DNA of 64,000 bases. It comes from Pantoea alhagi. GTDB taxonomy: Bacteria > Pseudomonadota > Gammaproteobacteria > Enterobacterales > Enterobacteriaceae. Every line of letters starts with the position of its first letter. Within the stretch, counting starts at the first letter, position 1. Where the stretch lies: contig NZ_CP019706.1 in the NCBI RefSeq assembly GCF_002101395.1, positions 310,001 to 374,000 on the forward strand. The letters are read 5' to 3'. Both the position numbers and the translations under genes were made by a program. This document shows positions 16,428 through 24,179 of this stretch, one piece after another. Below the pieces are notes generated by a model. It was not told the origin of the DNA. It made no database searches and worked only from the letters and a program-made list of their open reading frames with translations.

Positions 16428-17294
16428 ATGGCAGCAAAAATTATTGACGGTAAAACGATTGCGCAGCAGGTGCGCCTTGAGGTTGCCGAAAAAGTGAAAC
16501 AGCGTCTGGCGGACGGAAAACGCGCGCCGGGTCTGGCCGTGGTATTGGTGGGAGAAGATCCCGCCTCCCGGATCTATGTGGGCAGCAAGCGCCGCGCCTG
16601 CGAAGAAGTCGGTTTTATCTCTCGCTCTTACGATCTGCCCGTCACCACCAGCGAAACTGAACTGCTGGCGCTGATTGACGCCCTGAATAATGACCACGAG
16701 ATCGACGGTATTCTGGTGCAGCTGCCGCTGCCTGCGGGCATTGATAACGTCAAGGTGCTGGAACGCATCGCCCCGGATAAAGACGTTGATGGTTTTCATC
16801 CGTATAATGTAGGCCGCCTGTGCCAGCGCGCCCCGCTGCTGCGCCCCTGCACGCCGCGCGGCATTATCACGTTGCTGGAGCGTTATAATATTGAAACCAA
16901 TGGCCTGAACGCAGTAGTGGTTGGCGCATCGAATATCGTTGGACGTCCGATGAGCCTTGAACTGCTGCTGGCAGGCTGCACTACCACCGTTACGCATCGC
17001 TTTACCAAAGATCTGCGTCATCATATTCAATACGCCGATCTACTGGTAGTCGCCGTCGGTAAGCCAGGCTTTATTCCTGGTGAATGGATTAAGCCGGGCG
17101 CCATTGTGATTGATGTGGGCATTAACCGTTTAGAAAGCGGCAAAGTGGTGGGCGATGTCGATTTCGAAGGCGCTGCCGAACGTGCATCCTGGATTACCCC
17201 GGTGCCAGGCGGCGTTGGACCGATGACGGTGGCAACGCTGATCCAAAATACGCTGCAGGCGTGCGAAGACTATCACGATAAAGGAGCCGTATAA
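16428..17294 (+). CDS. folD: FolD, methylene-THF dehydrogenase / cyclohydrolase
   Basis: A 288-residue bifunctional enzyme interconverting 5,10-methylene-, methenyl- and 10-formyl-tetrahydrofolate with NADP+. The catalytic Lys lies in YVGSKRRACEEVG; the conserved loops DGILVQLPLP, DVDGFHPYN and GASNIVGRPM (Rossmann NADP site) and PVPGGVGPMTVATL are present. Length matches E. coli FolD. It shares one base with ybcJ (TAATG) and is co-transcribed with it. Confidence 0.97.
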   Translation: MAAKIIDGKTIAQQVRLEVAEKVKQRLADGKRAPGLAVVLVGEDPASRIYVGSKRRACEEVGFISRSYDLPVTTSETELLALIDALNNDHEIDGILVQLPLPAGIDNVKVLERIAPDKDVDGFHPYNVGRLCQRAPLLRPCTPRGIITLLERYNIETNGLNAVVVGASNIVGRPMSLELLLAGCTTTVTHRFTKDLRHHIQYADLLVVAVGKPGFIPGEWIKPGAIVIDVGINRLESGKVVGDVDFEGAAERASWITPVPGGVGPMTVATLIQNTLQACEDYHDKGAV

Positions 17295-17506
17295 TGGCGA
17301 CATTTTCCCTGGGTAAACATGCGCATGTGGATTTATGCGATCTACTGAAGCTTGAAGGCTGGGTAGAGAGCGGCGCTGTGGCCAAAAACCTGATTGCCGA
17401 CGGGCTGGTTACCGTGGATGGCCAGGTTGAAACCCGTAAACGCTGTAAGATTGTCGCGGGACAAACCGTTGAATTCAGCGGTCAGCGCGTGACGGTAACG
17501 GCCTGA
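17294..17506 (+). CDS. ybcJ: YbcJ, S4-domain RNA-binding protein
   Basis: A 70-residue S4-like domain protein (LLKLEGWVESGAVAKNLIAD, VTVDGQVETRKRCKI). The fold binds structured RNA, and E. coli YbcJ has been suggested to act near the ribosome; the precise role is unknown. It is translationally coupled to folD by a TAATG overlap and followed by a strong terminator. Confidence 0.92.
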   Translation: MATFSLGKHAHVDLCDLLKLEGWVESGAVAKNLIADGLVTVDGQVETRKRCKIVAGQTVEFSGQRVTVTA

Positions 17507-17544
17507 AGCCGCTGAGGCGATAAGAGCACCGTATGTGAATGCGA

Positions 17545-17572
17545 AACAGCCGGCTAAGCCGGCTGTTTTTTT
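17545..17572 (+). terminator. Terminator after folD-ybcJ
   Basis: AACAGCCGGC pairs with GCCGGCTGTT around a TAA loop, followed by a run of T. The stem is perfect. Confidence 0.9.
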
Positions 17573-17584
17573 ATTATTGCACCG

Positions 17585-18676
17585 TTACTGCACCTGAGGA
17601 AAACGCAGTGCGCTCTTTTCTTCGGCGCTGAGCGCTGGCGACTGGGCCTGACCGCTTTCTGATGCTTTTACCGCTGCCTCCAGTACTGCCATTACTGCCA
17701 GCGCCTGCTCAGGCGGTACCGGATTCTGCTGCGCACCGTTCAGCGCATTGGCGATCTGAATATAATACTGACGCTGATCGCCCGCTGGCGTAGGCAGCTG
17801 CGTTTGCGCTTCGCCGCTATACAGCACCATCGCTTCATCATCCTCGCCCCACCCTGCGCTGCCAGGTGTAACCCCAGCCAGCAGCTGGCTTTCCTGGCGA
17901 TCGGCCCGTCCTTTAATCAGGCTGCCTTTGGTGCCGTGTACGCTAAAGCGCGCTACACCACCGGCCACCAGCATGCTGCAATGCAGGATCACGCGATGCG
18001 ACGGATAATTTAAGACCGCATGCGCCCAGTCATTCACTTCCGCATTATCACGCAGCGTGGCGATATTGCCCTGAACGCTTTCTGGCAAGCCAAACAGCTG
18101 AAGCGCCTGATCAATCAGATGTGGACCGATATCAAACCACAGGCCGCTGCCCGGCACGTTCTGCTCGCGCCAGCGCACGCGAACCTGCGGACGGAAACGA
18201 TCAATATGCGATTCAAACTGCACCACATGTCCCACCTGCCCCTGCTCTATTGCCTGACGCACGCCGAGATAGTCGCTGTCCCAGCGGCGATTGTGGAATA
18301 CCGACAGCAGTAGCCCTTTCTCCTGCGCCAGCGCGATCAGCTCACGTGCTTCCTGCATATCCAGCGTAAAGGGTTTATCAACCACCACATGCTTGCCCGC
18401 TTCCAGCGCCTGACGCGCCAGCGGGGCGTGCGTGGTATTCGGCGAGGCGATCACCACCAGATCGATATCGGGATGCGTGATCGCCTGCTGTGGCTCGGCG
18501 ATCACACGCATGCCAGGAAAATCGGCATGGACTTTGGCGGCATCGCTGGAGGCGATAGCATACAAGTTCAGGCCCGCCGTAGCGGAGAGCAGCGGTGCAT
18601 GAAAGGTTTTACCGGCAAAACCATAGCCAATCAGCACAACGTTAAGCATCTTTGCAGGCGTAGCGGTGTTACTCAT
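17585..18676 (-). CDS. Gfo/Idh/MocA-family oxidoreductase, YdgJ-like
   Basis: A 363-residue NAD(P)-dependent oxidoreductase. The N-terminal Rossmann motif is GYGFAGKTFHAPL, the catalytic region EAGKHVVVDKPFTL (Lys of the EKP-type motif), followed by FHNRRWDSD. It resembles E. coli YdgJ. The substrate is unknown, probably a sugar or polyol. ATG 18676 overlaps the end of the upstream DeoR-type regulator by eight bases, with GAAGGAG upstream, so the two are co-transcribed; the regulator probably controls its own operon. Confidence 0.85.
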   Translation of the reverse strand: MSNTATPAKMLNVVLIGYGFAGKTFHAPLLSATAGLNLYAIASSDAAKVHADFPGMRVIAEPQQAITHPDIDLVVIASPNTTHAPLARQALEAGKHVVVDKPFTLDMQEARELIALAQEKGLLLSVFHNRRWDSDYLGVRQAIEQGQVGHVVQFESHIDRFRPQVRVRWREQNVPGSGLWFDIGPHLIDQALQLFGLPESVQGNIATLRDNAEVNDWAHAVLNYPSHRVILHCSMLVAGGVARFSVHGTKGSLIKGRADRQESQLLAGVTPGSAGWGEDDEAMVLYSGEAQTQLPTPAGDQRQYYIQIANALNGAQQNPVPPEQALAVMAVLEAAVKASESGQAQSPALSAEEKSALRFPQVQ

Positions 18677-19427
18677 GTTGTTCTCCTTCAGCGATAACAG
18701 AGATGTCGGTAGAGGATAAAGCAGGCAGCTCATCCCAGCGACGATCGATAAACAGGCGTTGTATCTCGGCTAAATCCGCGACCCGATGAGGCTGGCAACG
18801 ATTCAGCTTTAAATGATCGGCTACCAGCCAGCGCTGGGCGCTGAACGCCAGCATGGCGCGTTTGATTTCTGCGTCCGCCTCATGGCTGGCGCTAAGCCCC
18901 AGCGTGGGATGCACCGCGCAGGCACCCAGTATGGCAATATCGGCACGATAGCGCTGCAGCATCGCCAGCGTGGCAGCACCAGCGAACAGGCGTTGCTGAT
19001 TGTCCCACTGCCCGCCCAGCAAAATAAGCTCAATGCCAGGGCGATCGTTGAGCGCCCAGGCAATATCCAGCGAGGCGGTAACCACCCGCGCCGGAACGGT
19101 CAGCGCGGCGGCTACCGCCAGCACCGTGCTACCTGCATCCAGCATCAGCGTACTGCCCGGCGGGATCTGCGCCGCAACCGCTTCTCCCAGCTGCTGTTTG
19201 GTTGTGTTGAGTAGCGCGCTGCGCGCCCGACGCGTCATGGCTGGTAGATCCAGCGCAATCGCCCCGCCATGATTTTTCTGCGCCAGCCCCTGCTGTTGCA
19301 GATCGTTCAGATCGCGACGCACGGTATCAACCGATACCTGCAATATCTGAGCAAGCTGCGTCACGCTGGATTGTCCCTGCTCGCTGAGCAGCGTTAATAA
19401 GGCTTTTTGCCGTGCAGCTTTATGCAT
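18669..19427 (-). CDS. DeoR-family transcriptional regulator
   Basis: A 252-residue repressor. The N-terminal winged helix has VTQLAQILQVSVDTVRRDL followed by the DeoR signature QGLAQKNHGGAI. The C-terminal sugar-phosphate-binding domain has DAGSTVLAVA and ends with VADHLKLNR. GGAGG lies seven bases before ATG 19427; a frame extension to 19448 is not needed. It is first in an operon with the oxidoreductase, so it likely senses a phosphorylated sugar handled by that pathway (inference). Confidence 0.88.
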   Translation of the reverse strand: MHKAARQKALLTLLSEQGQSSVTQLAQILQVSVDTVRRDLNDLQQQGLAQKNHGGAIALDLPAMTRRARSALLNTTKQQLGEAVAAQIPPGSTLMLDAGSTVLAVAAALTVPARVVTASLDIAWALNDRPGIELILLGGQWDNQQRLFAGAATLAMLQRYRADIAILGACAVHPTLGLSASHEADAEIKRAMLAFSAQRWLVADHLKLNRCQPHRVADLAEIQRLFIDRRWDELPALSSTDISVIAEGEQHE

Positions 19428-19550
19428 AAATATCCTCCATGAAAGCAATATACAGCAGAAAACAGCATAAAACAGCAGAACGCCGCAAGATAAAGCAAGC
19501 GTATCAGAAAGGGCTCGCTAAAGGATAGCGTTACCAGGAAGTAAAGAGGG

Positions 19551-19580
19551 CAAAAAAAAAGGCCAGTGAGTACCGGCCTT
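19551..19580 (-). terminator. Terminator after cysS
   Basis: A short stem (AAGGCC with GGCCTT) is followed on the minus strand by nine T, just downstream of the cysS stop. Confidence 0.8.
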
Positions 19581-19588
19581 ACAGAGGT

Positions 19589-20968
19589 TTATTTACGACG
19601 CCAGGTGGTGCCCTGAGGCCCATCCTCCAGCACAATGCCAAGCGCATTCAGCTTGTCACGCGCGATATCCGCCTGCGCCCAGTCTTTGGCCTGGCGCGCA
19701 TCGTTACGCATCTTGATCAGCGCTTCGATCTCCGCGACATCGTCATCCTGCGCCCCGCCCTGCAGGAACAGCTCAGGATCCTGGCCCAGCAGGCCCAGCA
19801 CGCCCGCCAGCTCGCGCAGGCGTGCGGCCAGCCCGTTTGCGGCAGTCATATCTTCCGCTTTCAGGCGGTTGACCTCACGCGCCAGATCGAACAGCACCGA
19901 ATAAGCTTCCGGCGTATTGAAGTCATCATCCATTGCCTCACGGAAACGGGCCACGAATGCTTCTCCGCCTGCAGCCTCAGCGCTGGCATCGGTGTGGCGC
20001 AGCGCGGTATACAAGCGCTCCAGCGCCGCGCGTGCCTGTTTCAGATTCTCTTCGCCATAGTTAAGCTGGCTACGATAGTGACCGGACATCAGGAAGTAAC
20101 GCACCGTTTCCGCATCAAAGTGCTGCAGCACATCGCGAATGGTAAAGAAGTTGCCAAGAGATTTAGACATCTTCTCGCGATCCACCATCACCATGCCGGA
20201 GTGCATCCAGTAATTAACGTACGGGCCGTCATGCGCACAGGTAGATTGCGCAATTTCATTTTCATGGTGCGGGAACATCAGGTCAGATCCGCCGCCGTGA
20301 ATATCGAAATGCTCGCCCAGCTGTTTGCAGTTCATTGCTGAACACTCAATATGCCAGCCAGGACGTCCGGCGCCCCACGGTGACGGCCAGCTTGGCTCGT
20401 CCGCCTTCGACATTTTCCATAAAACGAAATCCATCGGATTGCGTTTCACATCCGCCACTTCCACACGGGCGCCCGCCTGAAGCTGCTCCAGGTCCTGACG
20501 GGAAAGGCAGCCATAATCCGCATCGCTGTCCACGGCAAACATTACGTCGCCATTGCTGGCGACATAAGCATGACCACGAGCAATCAGCTTTTCCACCAGC
20601 TCAATAATTTCGCTGATGTGGCGCGTGGCGCGCGGTTCCAGATCGGGCGGCAGAATATTCAGCGCACGGAAATCAGCATGCATTTCCGCGATCATGCGGT
20701 TGGTAAGCTCTTCTACCGTTTCCCGGTTTTCATTGGCGCGCTTGATAATTTTGTCATCAATATCGGTGATATTGCGCACATATTTCAGCTGATAGCCGCT
20801 GTAGCGTAGGTAGCGCGCCACAATATCGAACGCCACGAAAGTACGGCCATGGCCGATGTGGCTGAGGTCATAAACGGTAATGCCGCACACGTACATGCCC
20901 ACTTCTCCGGCATGAATCGGTTTAAATTCCTCTTTTTGTCGCGTCAGGGTATTAAAAATTTTAAGCAT
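19589..20968 (-). CDS. cysS: Cysteinyl-tRNA synthetase
   Basis: A 459-residue class I aminoacyl-tRNA synthetase that charges tRNA-Cys. It has the HIGH-type motif (DLSHIGHGRT), the KMSKS motif (EKMSKSLGNF), and zinc/cysteine-selecting Cys residues in MYVCGITVYD and HIECSAMNC. Length is close to the E. coli enzyme (461). It is divergent from ppiB across a 245-bp intergenic region. No anomalies are seen. Confidence 0.97.
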   Translation of the reverse strand: MLKIFNTLTRQKEEFKPIHAGEVGMYVCGITVYDLSHIGHGRTFVAFDIVARYLRYSGYQLKYVRNITDIDDKIIKRANENRETVEELTNRMIAEMHADFRALNILPPDLEPRATRHISEIIELVEKLIARGHAYVASNGDVMFAVDSDADYGCLSRQDLEQLQAGARVEVADVKRNPMDFVLWKMSKADEPSWPSPWGAGRPGWHIECSAMNCKQLGEHFDIHGGGSDLMFPHHENEIAQSTCAHDGPYVNYWMHSGMVMVDREKMSKSLGNFFTIRDVLQHFDAETVRYFLMSGHYRSQLNYGEENLKQARAALERLYTALRHTDASAEAAGGEAFVARFREAMDDDFNTPEAYSVLFDLAREVNRLKAEDMTAANGLAARLRELAGVLGLLGQDPELFLQGGAQDDDVAEIEALIKMRNDARQAKDWAQADIARDKLNALGIVLEDGPQGTTWRRK

Positions 20969-21213
20969 TGAACTTTCCGTATAAGCGTGTGCGGATAAAC
21001 GAAACCAGAAGGTCTATTTTTCACGTAAGCGTCGCGCAATGCAAGAAAGTACACCGCGCAGCGCACTTGCGGCAGGCAGAAAAGGCCTATTGCGCTTACT
21101 GACGCCAGCGCGCGAATTATGTTATAAGAGGCGTCTGTTAAAACTGGCCCGGCACCCTGCTTCAGCGTGCGGGTACAGTATCTTGAAAACACCAACCTTT
21201 ACAGGATGAGATT

Positions 21214-21708
21214 ATGGTTACTTTCCAGACTAATCATGGCGATATCGTGATCAAAACGTTTGATGACAAAGCGCCTGCAACCGTGCAGAACTTCCTGGAC
21301 TACTGTCGTGAAGGTTTTTACGACAACACCATTTTCCACCGTGTGATCAATGGCTTTATGATCCAGGGCGGCGGCTTTGAGCCGGGCATGCAGCAGAAAG
21401 CCACCAAAGCGGAAATCCGCAACGAGGCCAACAACGGCCTGAAAAACACCCGCGGCACGCTGGCGATGGCGCGTACTTCCGCACCGCACTCCGCTACCGC
21501 GCAGTTCTTTATCAACGTAGCAGACAACGACTTCCTGAACTTCCGTGACGAAAGCCTGCAGGGCTGGGGTTACTGCGTGTTCGCCGAAGTGGTAGATGGC
21601 ATGGACGTGGTTGATAAAATCAAAGGTGTGGCTACCGGCCGCAGCGGCATGCATCAGGACGTACCGAAAGAAGACGTGATCATTCAGAAAGTCACCGTTA
21701 GCGAGTAA
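21214..21708 (+). CDS. ppiB: Peptidyl-prolyl isomerase B (cytoplasmic cyclophilin)
   Basis: A 164-residue cyclophilin without signal peptide. Active-site motifs FHRVINGFMIQGG, GTLAMART and ATAQFFINVADN are intact. It catalyses cis-trans isomerisation of X-Pro bonds in the cytoplasm. CAGGATGAGATT precedes the ATG. Its stop overlaps lpxH by one base (TAATG), as in E. coli. Confidence 0.96.
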   Translation: MVTFQTNHGDIVIKTFDDKAPATVQNFLDYCREGFYDNTIFHRVINGFMIQGGGFEPGMQQKATKAEIRNEANNGLKNTRGTLAMARTSAPHSATAQFFINVADNDFLNFRDESLQGWGYCVFAEVVDGMDVVDKIKGVATGRSGMHQDVPKEDVIIQKVTVSE

Positions 21709-22424
21709 TGTCACGCACGCTATTCATCGCAGATTTGCATCTGAGTCAGCAAGAACCGGCAATTACTGCCGGTTTTCTGCGTTTTTTACAGCGCGAAACG
21801 CAAGATGCTGATGCGTTGTACATTCTGGGCGATCTGTTTGAGGCCTGGATCGGCGATGACGATCCCAATCCACTGCATCAGCAGATTGCCGCTGCGCTGC
21901 AGGCGCTGCCGCTGCCGGTTTACTTCATCCATGGCAATCGCGATTTCCTGCTGGGCAAACGCTATGCCCGCGCCAGTGGCATGCAGCTGCTGCCGGAAGA
22001 GCAGGTACTGAATCTGTATGGCCGCCCGGTGCTGATTATGCATGGCGATACGCTCTGTACCGATGATGAAGGCTATCAGCGTTTTCGTCGTAAAGTGCAT
22101 CAGCGCTGGCTGCAAAAGCTGTTTCTCGCCCTGCCGCTGCGGCTGCGTCAGCGTATTGCGCTGCGTATGCGCGACAGCAGTAAAGATGCTAATCAGCATA
22201 AATCGGTTGAGATTATGGATGTGAATCCTCAGGCGGTGATGGAGACCATGGCACGCCATCAGGTGCAGTGGCTGATCCACGGCCATACGCATCGTCCAGC
22301 GGTACATACGCTGACAGTCAATGGCCAGCCAGCGGAACGTCTGGTGCTGGGCGCCTGGCACAGCGAAGGGTCAATGATTGAAGTTACCCCGCAGGGCCTG
22401 TCGCTGATCCACTTCCCCTTTTAA
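21708..22424 (+). CDS. lpxH: UDP-2,3-diacylglucosamine pyrophosphatase
   Basis: A 238-residue metallophosphoesterase. Metal-binding motifs are ADLHL, GDLFEAWIGDD, GNRDFLLG, MHGDTLC and HGHTHRP. It hydrolyses UDP-2,3-diacylglucosamine to lipid X at the inner membrane surface in lipid A synthesis. It is translationally coupled to ppiB. Length matches E. coli LpxH (240). Confidence 0.95.
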   Translation: MSRTLFIADLHLSQQEPAITAGFLRFLQRETQDADALYILGDLFEAWIGDDDPNPLHQQIAAALQALPLPVYFIHGNRDFLLGKRYARASGMQLLPEEQVLNLYGRPVLIMHGDTLCTDDEGYQRFRRKVHQRWLQKLFLALPLRLRQRIALRMRDSSKDANQHKSVEIMDVNPQAVMETMARHQVQWLIHGHTHRPAVHTLTVNGQPAERLVLGAWHSEGSMIEVTPQGLSLIHFPF

Positions 22425-22463
22425 AAGCGGTAAGCACGCCGCTTTTACTCAGGTAAACCCGCT

Positions 22464-22479
22464 ACGCAACCGTTTTCCT
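22464..22479 (+). promoter_or_regulatory. PurR operator upstream of purEK
   Basis: ACGCAACCGTTTTCCT differs by one base in the core from the PurR consensus ACGCAAACGTTTTCNT. It lies about 90 bp before purE, as expected for hypoxanthine/guanine-dependent repression. Confidence 0.8.
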
Positions 22480-22569
22480 TCCGATTGAGTCATGTTATTC
22501 TCTGTGCCCTTCCCGACCGCGTGAAAACCACGCCGGTGACCTTTGGATAATCACAGGAGTCACATCCGC

Positions 22570-23079
22570 ATGTCTCTTAACGCCGCCCCGACCCGCATCG
22601 CCATTGTCATGGGTTCAAAAAGTGACTGGGCCACTATGCAGTTCGCTGCGGAAATCCTTACCGTTCTGGACGTTCCTTTCCATGTTGAAATCGTTTCTGC
22701 GCATCGCACGCCCGATAAGCTGTTCAGCTTTGCCGAAAGCGCGGCGGATAACGGTTTTCAGGTGATTATCGCCGGTGCCGGCGGCGCGGCGCATCTGCCT
22801 GGCATGCTGGCGGCAAAAACGCTGGTGCCGGTGCTGGGTGTACCGGTACAGAGCGCGGCGCTGAGCGGCGTTGATAGCCTCTATTCTATTGTGCAGATGC
22901 CGCGTGGTATTCCGGTTGGTACGCTGGCGATTGGTAAAGCGGGCGCGGCCAATGCCGCACTGCTGGCGACGCAAATTCTGGCGACGCACGATCGTGAGTT
23001 AGCGACCCGTCTTGCCGCCTGGCGACAGGCACAGACCGATGAGGTGCTGAATAACCCCGATCCGCGGGAGGAAGCATGA
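22570..23079 (+). CDS. purE: N5-carboxyaminoimidazole ribonucleotide mutase
   Basis: A 169-residue PurE, identical in length to the E. coli protein. GSKSDW, VSAHRTPDKLF (active-site His) and GAGGAAHLPGM are present. It converts N5-CAIR to 4-carboxy-AIR in de novo purine synthesis. ATG 22570 is preceded by CAGGAGTCACA; a longer frame to 22543 is unnecessary. The last four bases overlap purK, and a PurR box lies upstream. Confidence 0.97.
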   Translation: MSLNAAPTRIAIVMGSKSDWATMQFAAEILTVLDVPFHVEIVSAHRTPDKLFSFAESAADNGFQVIIAGAGGAAHLPGMLAAKTLVPVLGVPVQSAALSGVDSLYSIVQMPRGIPVGTLAIGKAGAANAALLATQILATHDRELATRLAAWRQAQTDEVLNNPDPREEA

Positions 23080-24143
23080 AGCCGGTTTGCGTACTGGGAA
23101 ATGGCCAGTTGGGAAGAATGCTGCGTCAGGCGGGTGAACCGCTGGGTATCGCAGTTTATCCGGTCGGTCTGGATGCTGAGCCGGAAGCGTTGCCGATTCA
23201 GCAGAGTGTGGTCACCGCTGAAGTTGAGCGCTGGCCAGAAACGGCGCTGACGCGTGAACTGGCGCGCCATTCAGCCTTTGTGAACCGCGATATTTTTCCG
23301 CTGCTTGCCGACCGTTTAACGCAAAAGCAGCTGCTCGATCGGCTGGGGCTGGCAACCGCACCCTGGCAGTTACTCTCTTCTGCTGAACAGTGGCCGCAGG
23401 TGTTCGCGCAGCTGGGCGAACTGGCGATTGTTAAGCGTCGTACCGGCGGCTATGACGGCCGCGGTCAGTGGCGTTTGCGCGCCGGAGAAACCGATGCGCT
23501 GCCCGGGGACTGCTACGGCGAATGCATCGTTGAGCAGGGCATCAACTTTTCTGGCGAAGTCTCGCTGGTGGGGGCGCGTGGACATGACGGCAGGACGGTG
23601 TTTTATCCGCTGACGCATAACCTGCATCAGGATGGGATCCTGCGCACCAGTGTTGCCTTGCCGCAGCCTGTCCCTGCCCAGCAGCAGCAGGCGGAGCAGA
23701 TGCTGAGCGCGATTATGCATGAGCTTAACTACGTTGGCGTCATGGCGATGGAATGTTTTGTGGTGCCGCAAGGGCTGCTGATCAACGAGCTGGCGCCACG
23801 CGTACATAACAGCGGTCACTGGACACAAAACGGCGCGTCCATCAGCCAGTTTGAACTGCATCTGCGTGCGATTCTTGATCTGCCGCTGCCGCTGCCGGTA
23901 GTGAGTACGCCATCGGTGATGGTGAACCTGATCGGCACGGCGCTCAATCAGCAGTGGCTCAGCGAGCCGCTGGTGCATCTGCACTGGTATGAAAAAGAGG
24001 TGCGGCCCGGTCGTAAAGTAGGCCACCTGAATCTGAGCGATCCCGACGGGCAACGCCTTGCAGCTGCGCTTCAGGCGCTGGTGCCGATGCTGCCGCCGGA
24101 GTATGCCAGCGGCATTGAATGGGCGCAGGCCACGCTGCGCTAA
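23076..24143 (+). CDS. purK: N5-carboxyaminoimidazole ribonucleotide synthase
   Basis: A 355-residue ATP-grasp enzyme making N5-CAIR from AIR, ATP and bicarbonate; the product passes to PurE. The N-terminal PVCVLGNGQLGRMLRQAG, the ATP-binding KRRTGGYDGRGQW, and the metal-binding INELAPRVHNSGHWT are intact. It forms a four-base overlapping operon with purE. A 10-bp perfect hairpin lies just beyond the stop. Confidence 0.97.
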   Translation: MKPVCVLGNGQLGRMLRQAGEPLGIAVYPVGLDAEPEALPIQQSVVTAEVERWPETALTRELARHSAFVNRDIFPLLADRLTQKQLLDRLGLATAPWQLLSSAEQWPQVFAQLGELAIVKRRTGGYDGRGQWRLRAGETDALPGDCYGECIVEQGINFSGEVSLVGARGHDGRTVFYPLTHNLHQDGILRTSVALPQPVPAQQQQAEQMLSAIMHELNYVGVMAMECFVVPQGLLINELAPRVHNSGHWTQNGASISQFELHLRAILDLPLPLPVVSTPSVMVNLIGTALNQQWLSEPLVHLHWYEKEVRPGRKVGHLNLSDPDGQRLAAALQALVPMLPPEYASGIEWAQATLR

Positions 24144-24149
24144 GCGGTA

Positions 24150-24176
24150 TGGCGGTCCGTTTTCGGCGGACCGCCA
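24150..24176. terminator. Hairpin between converging purK and ybbP
   Basis: TGGCGGTCCG (24150-24159) pairs perfectly with CGGACCGCCA (24167-24176). There is no strong T run on either side, but its position between two converging stops suggests a bidirectional terminator. Confidence 0.55.
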
Positions 24177-24179
24177 GCA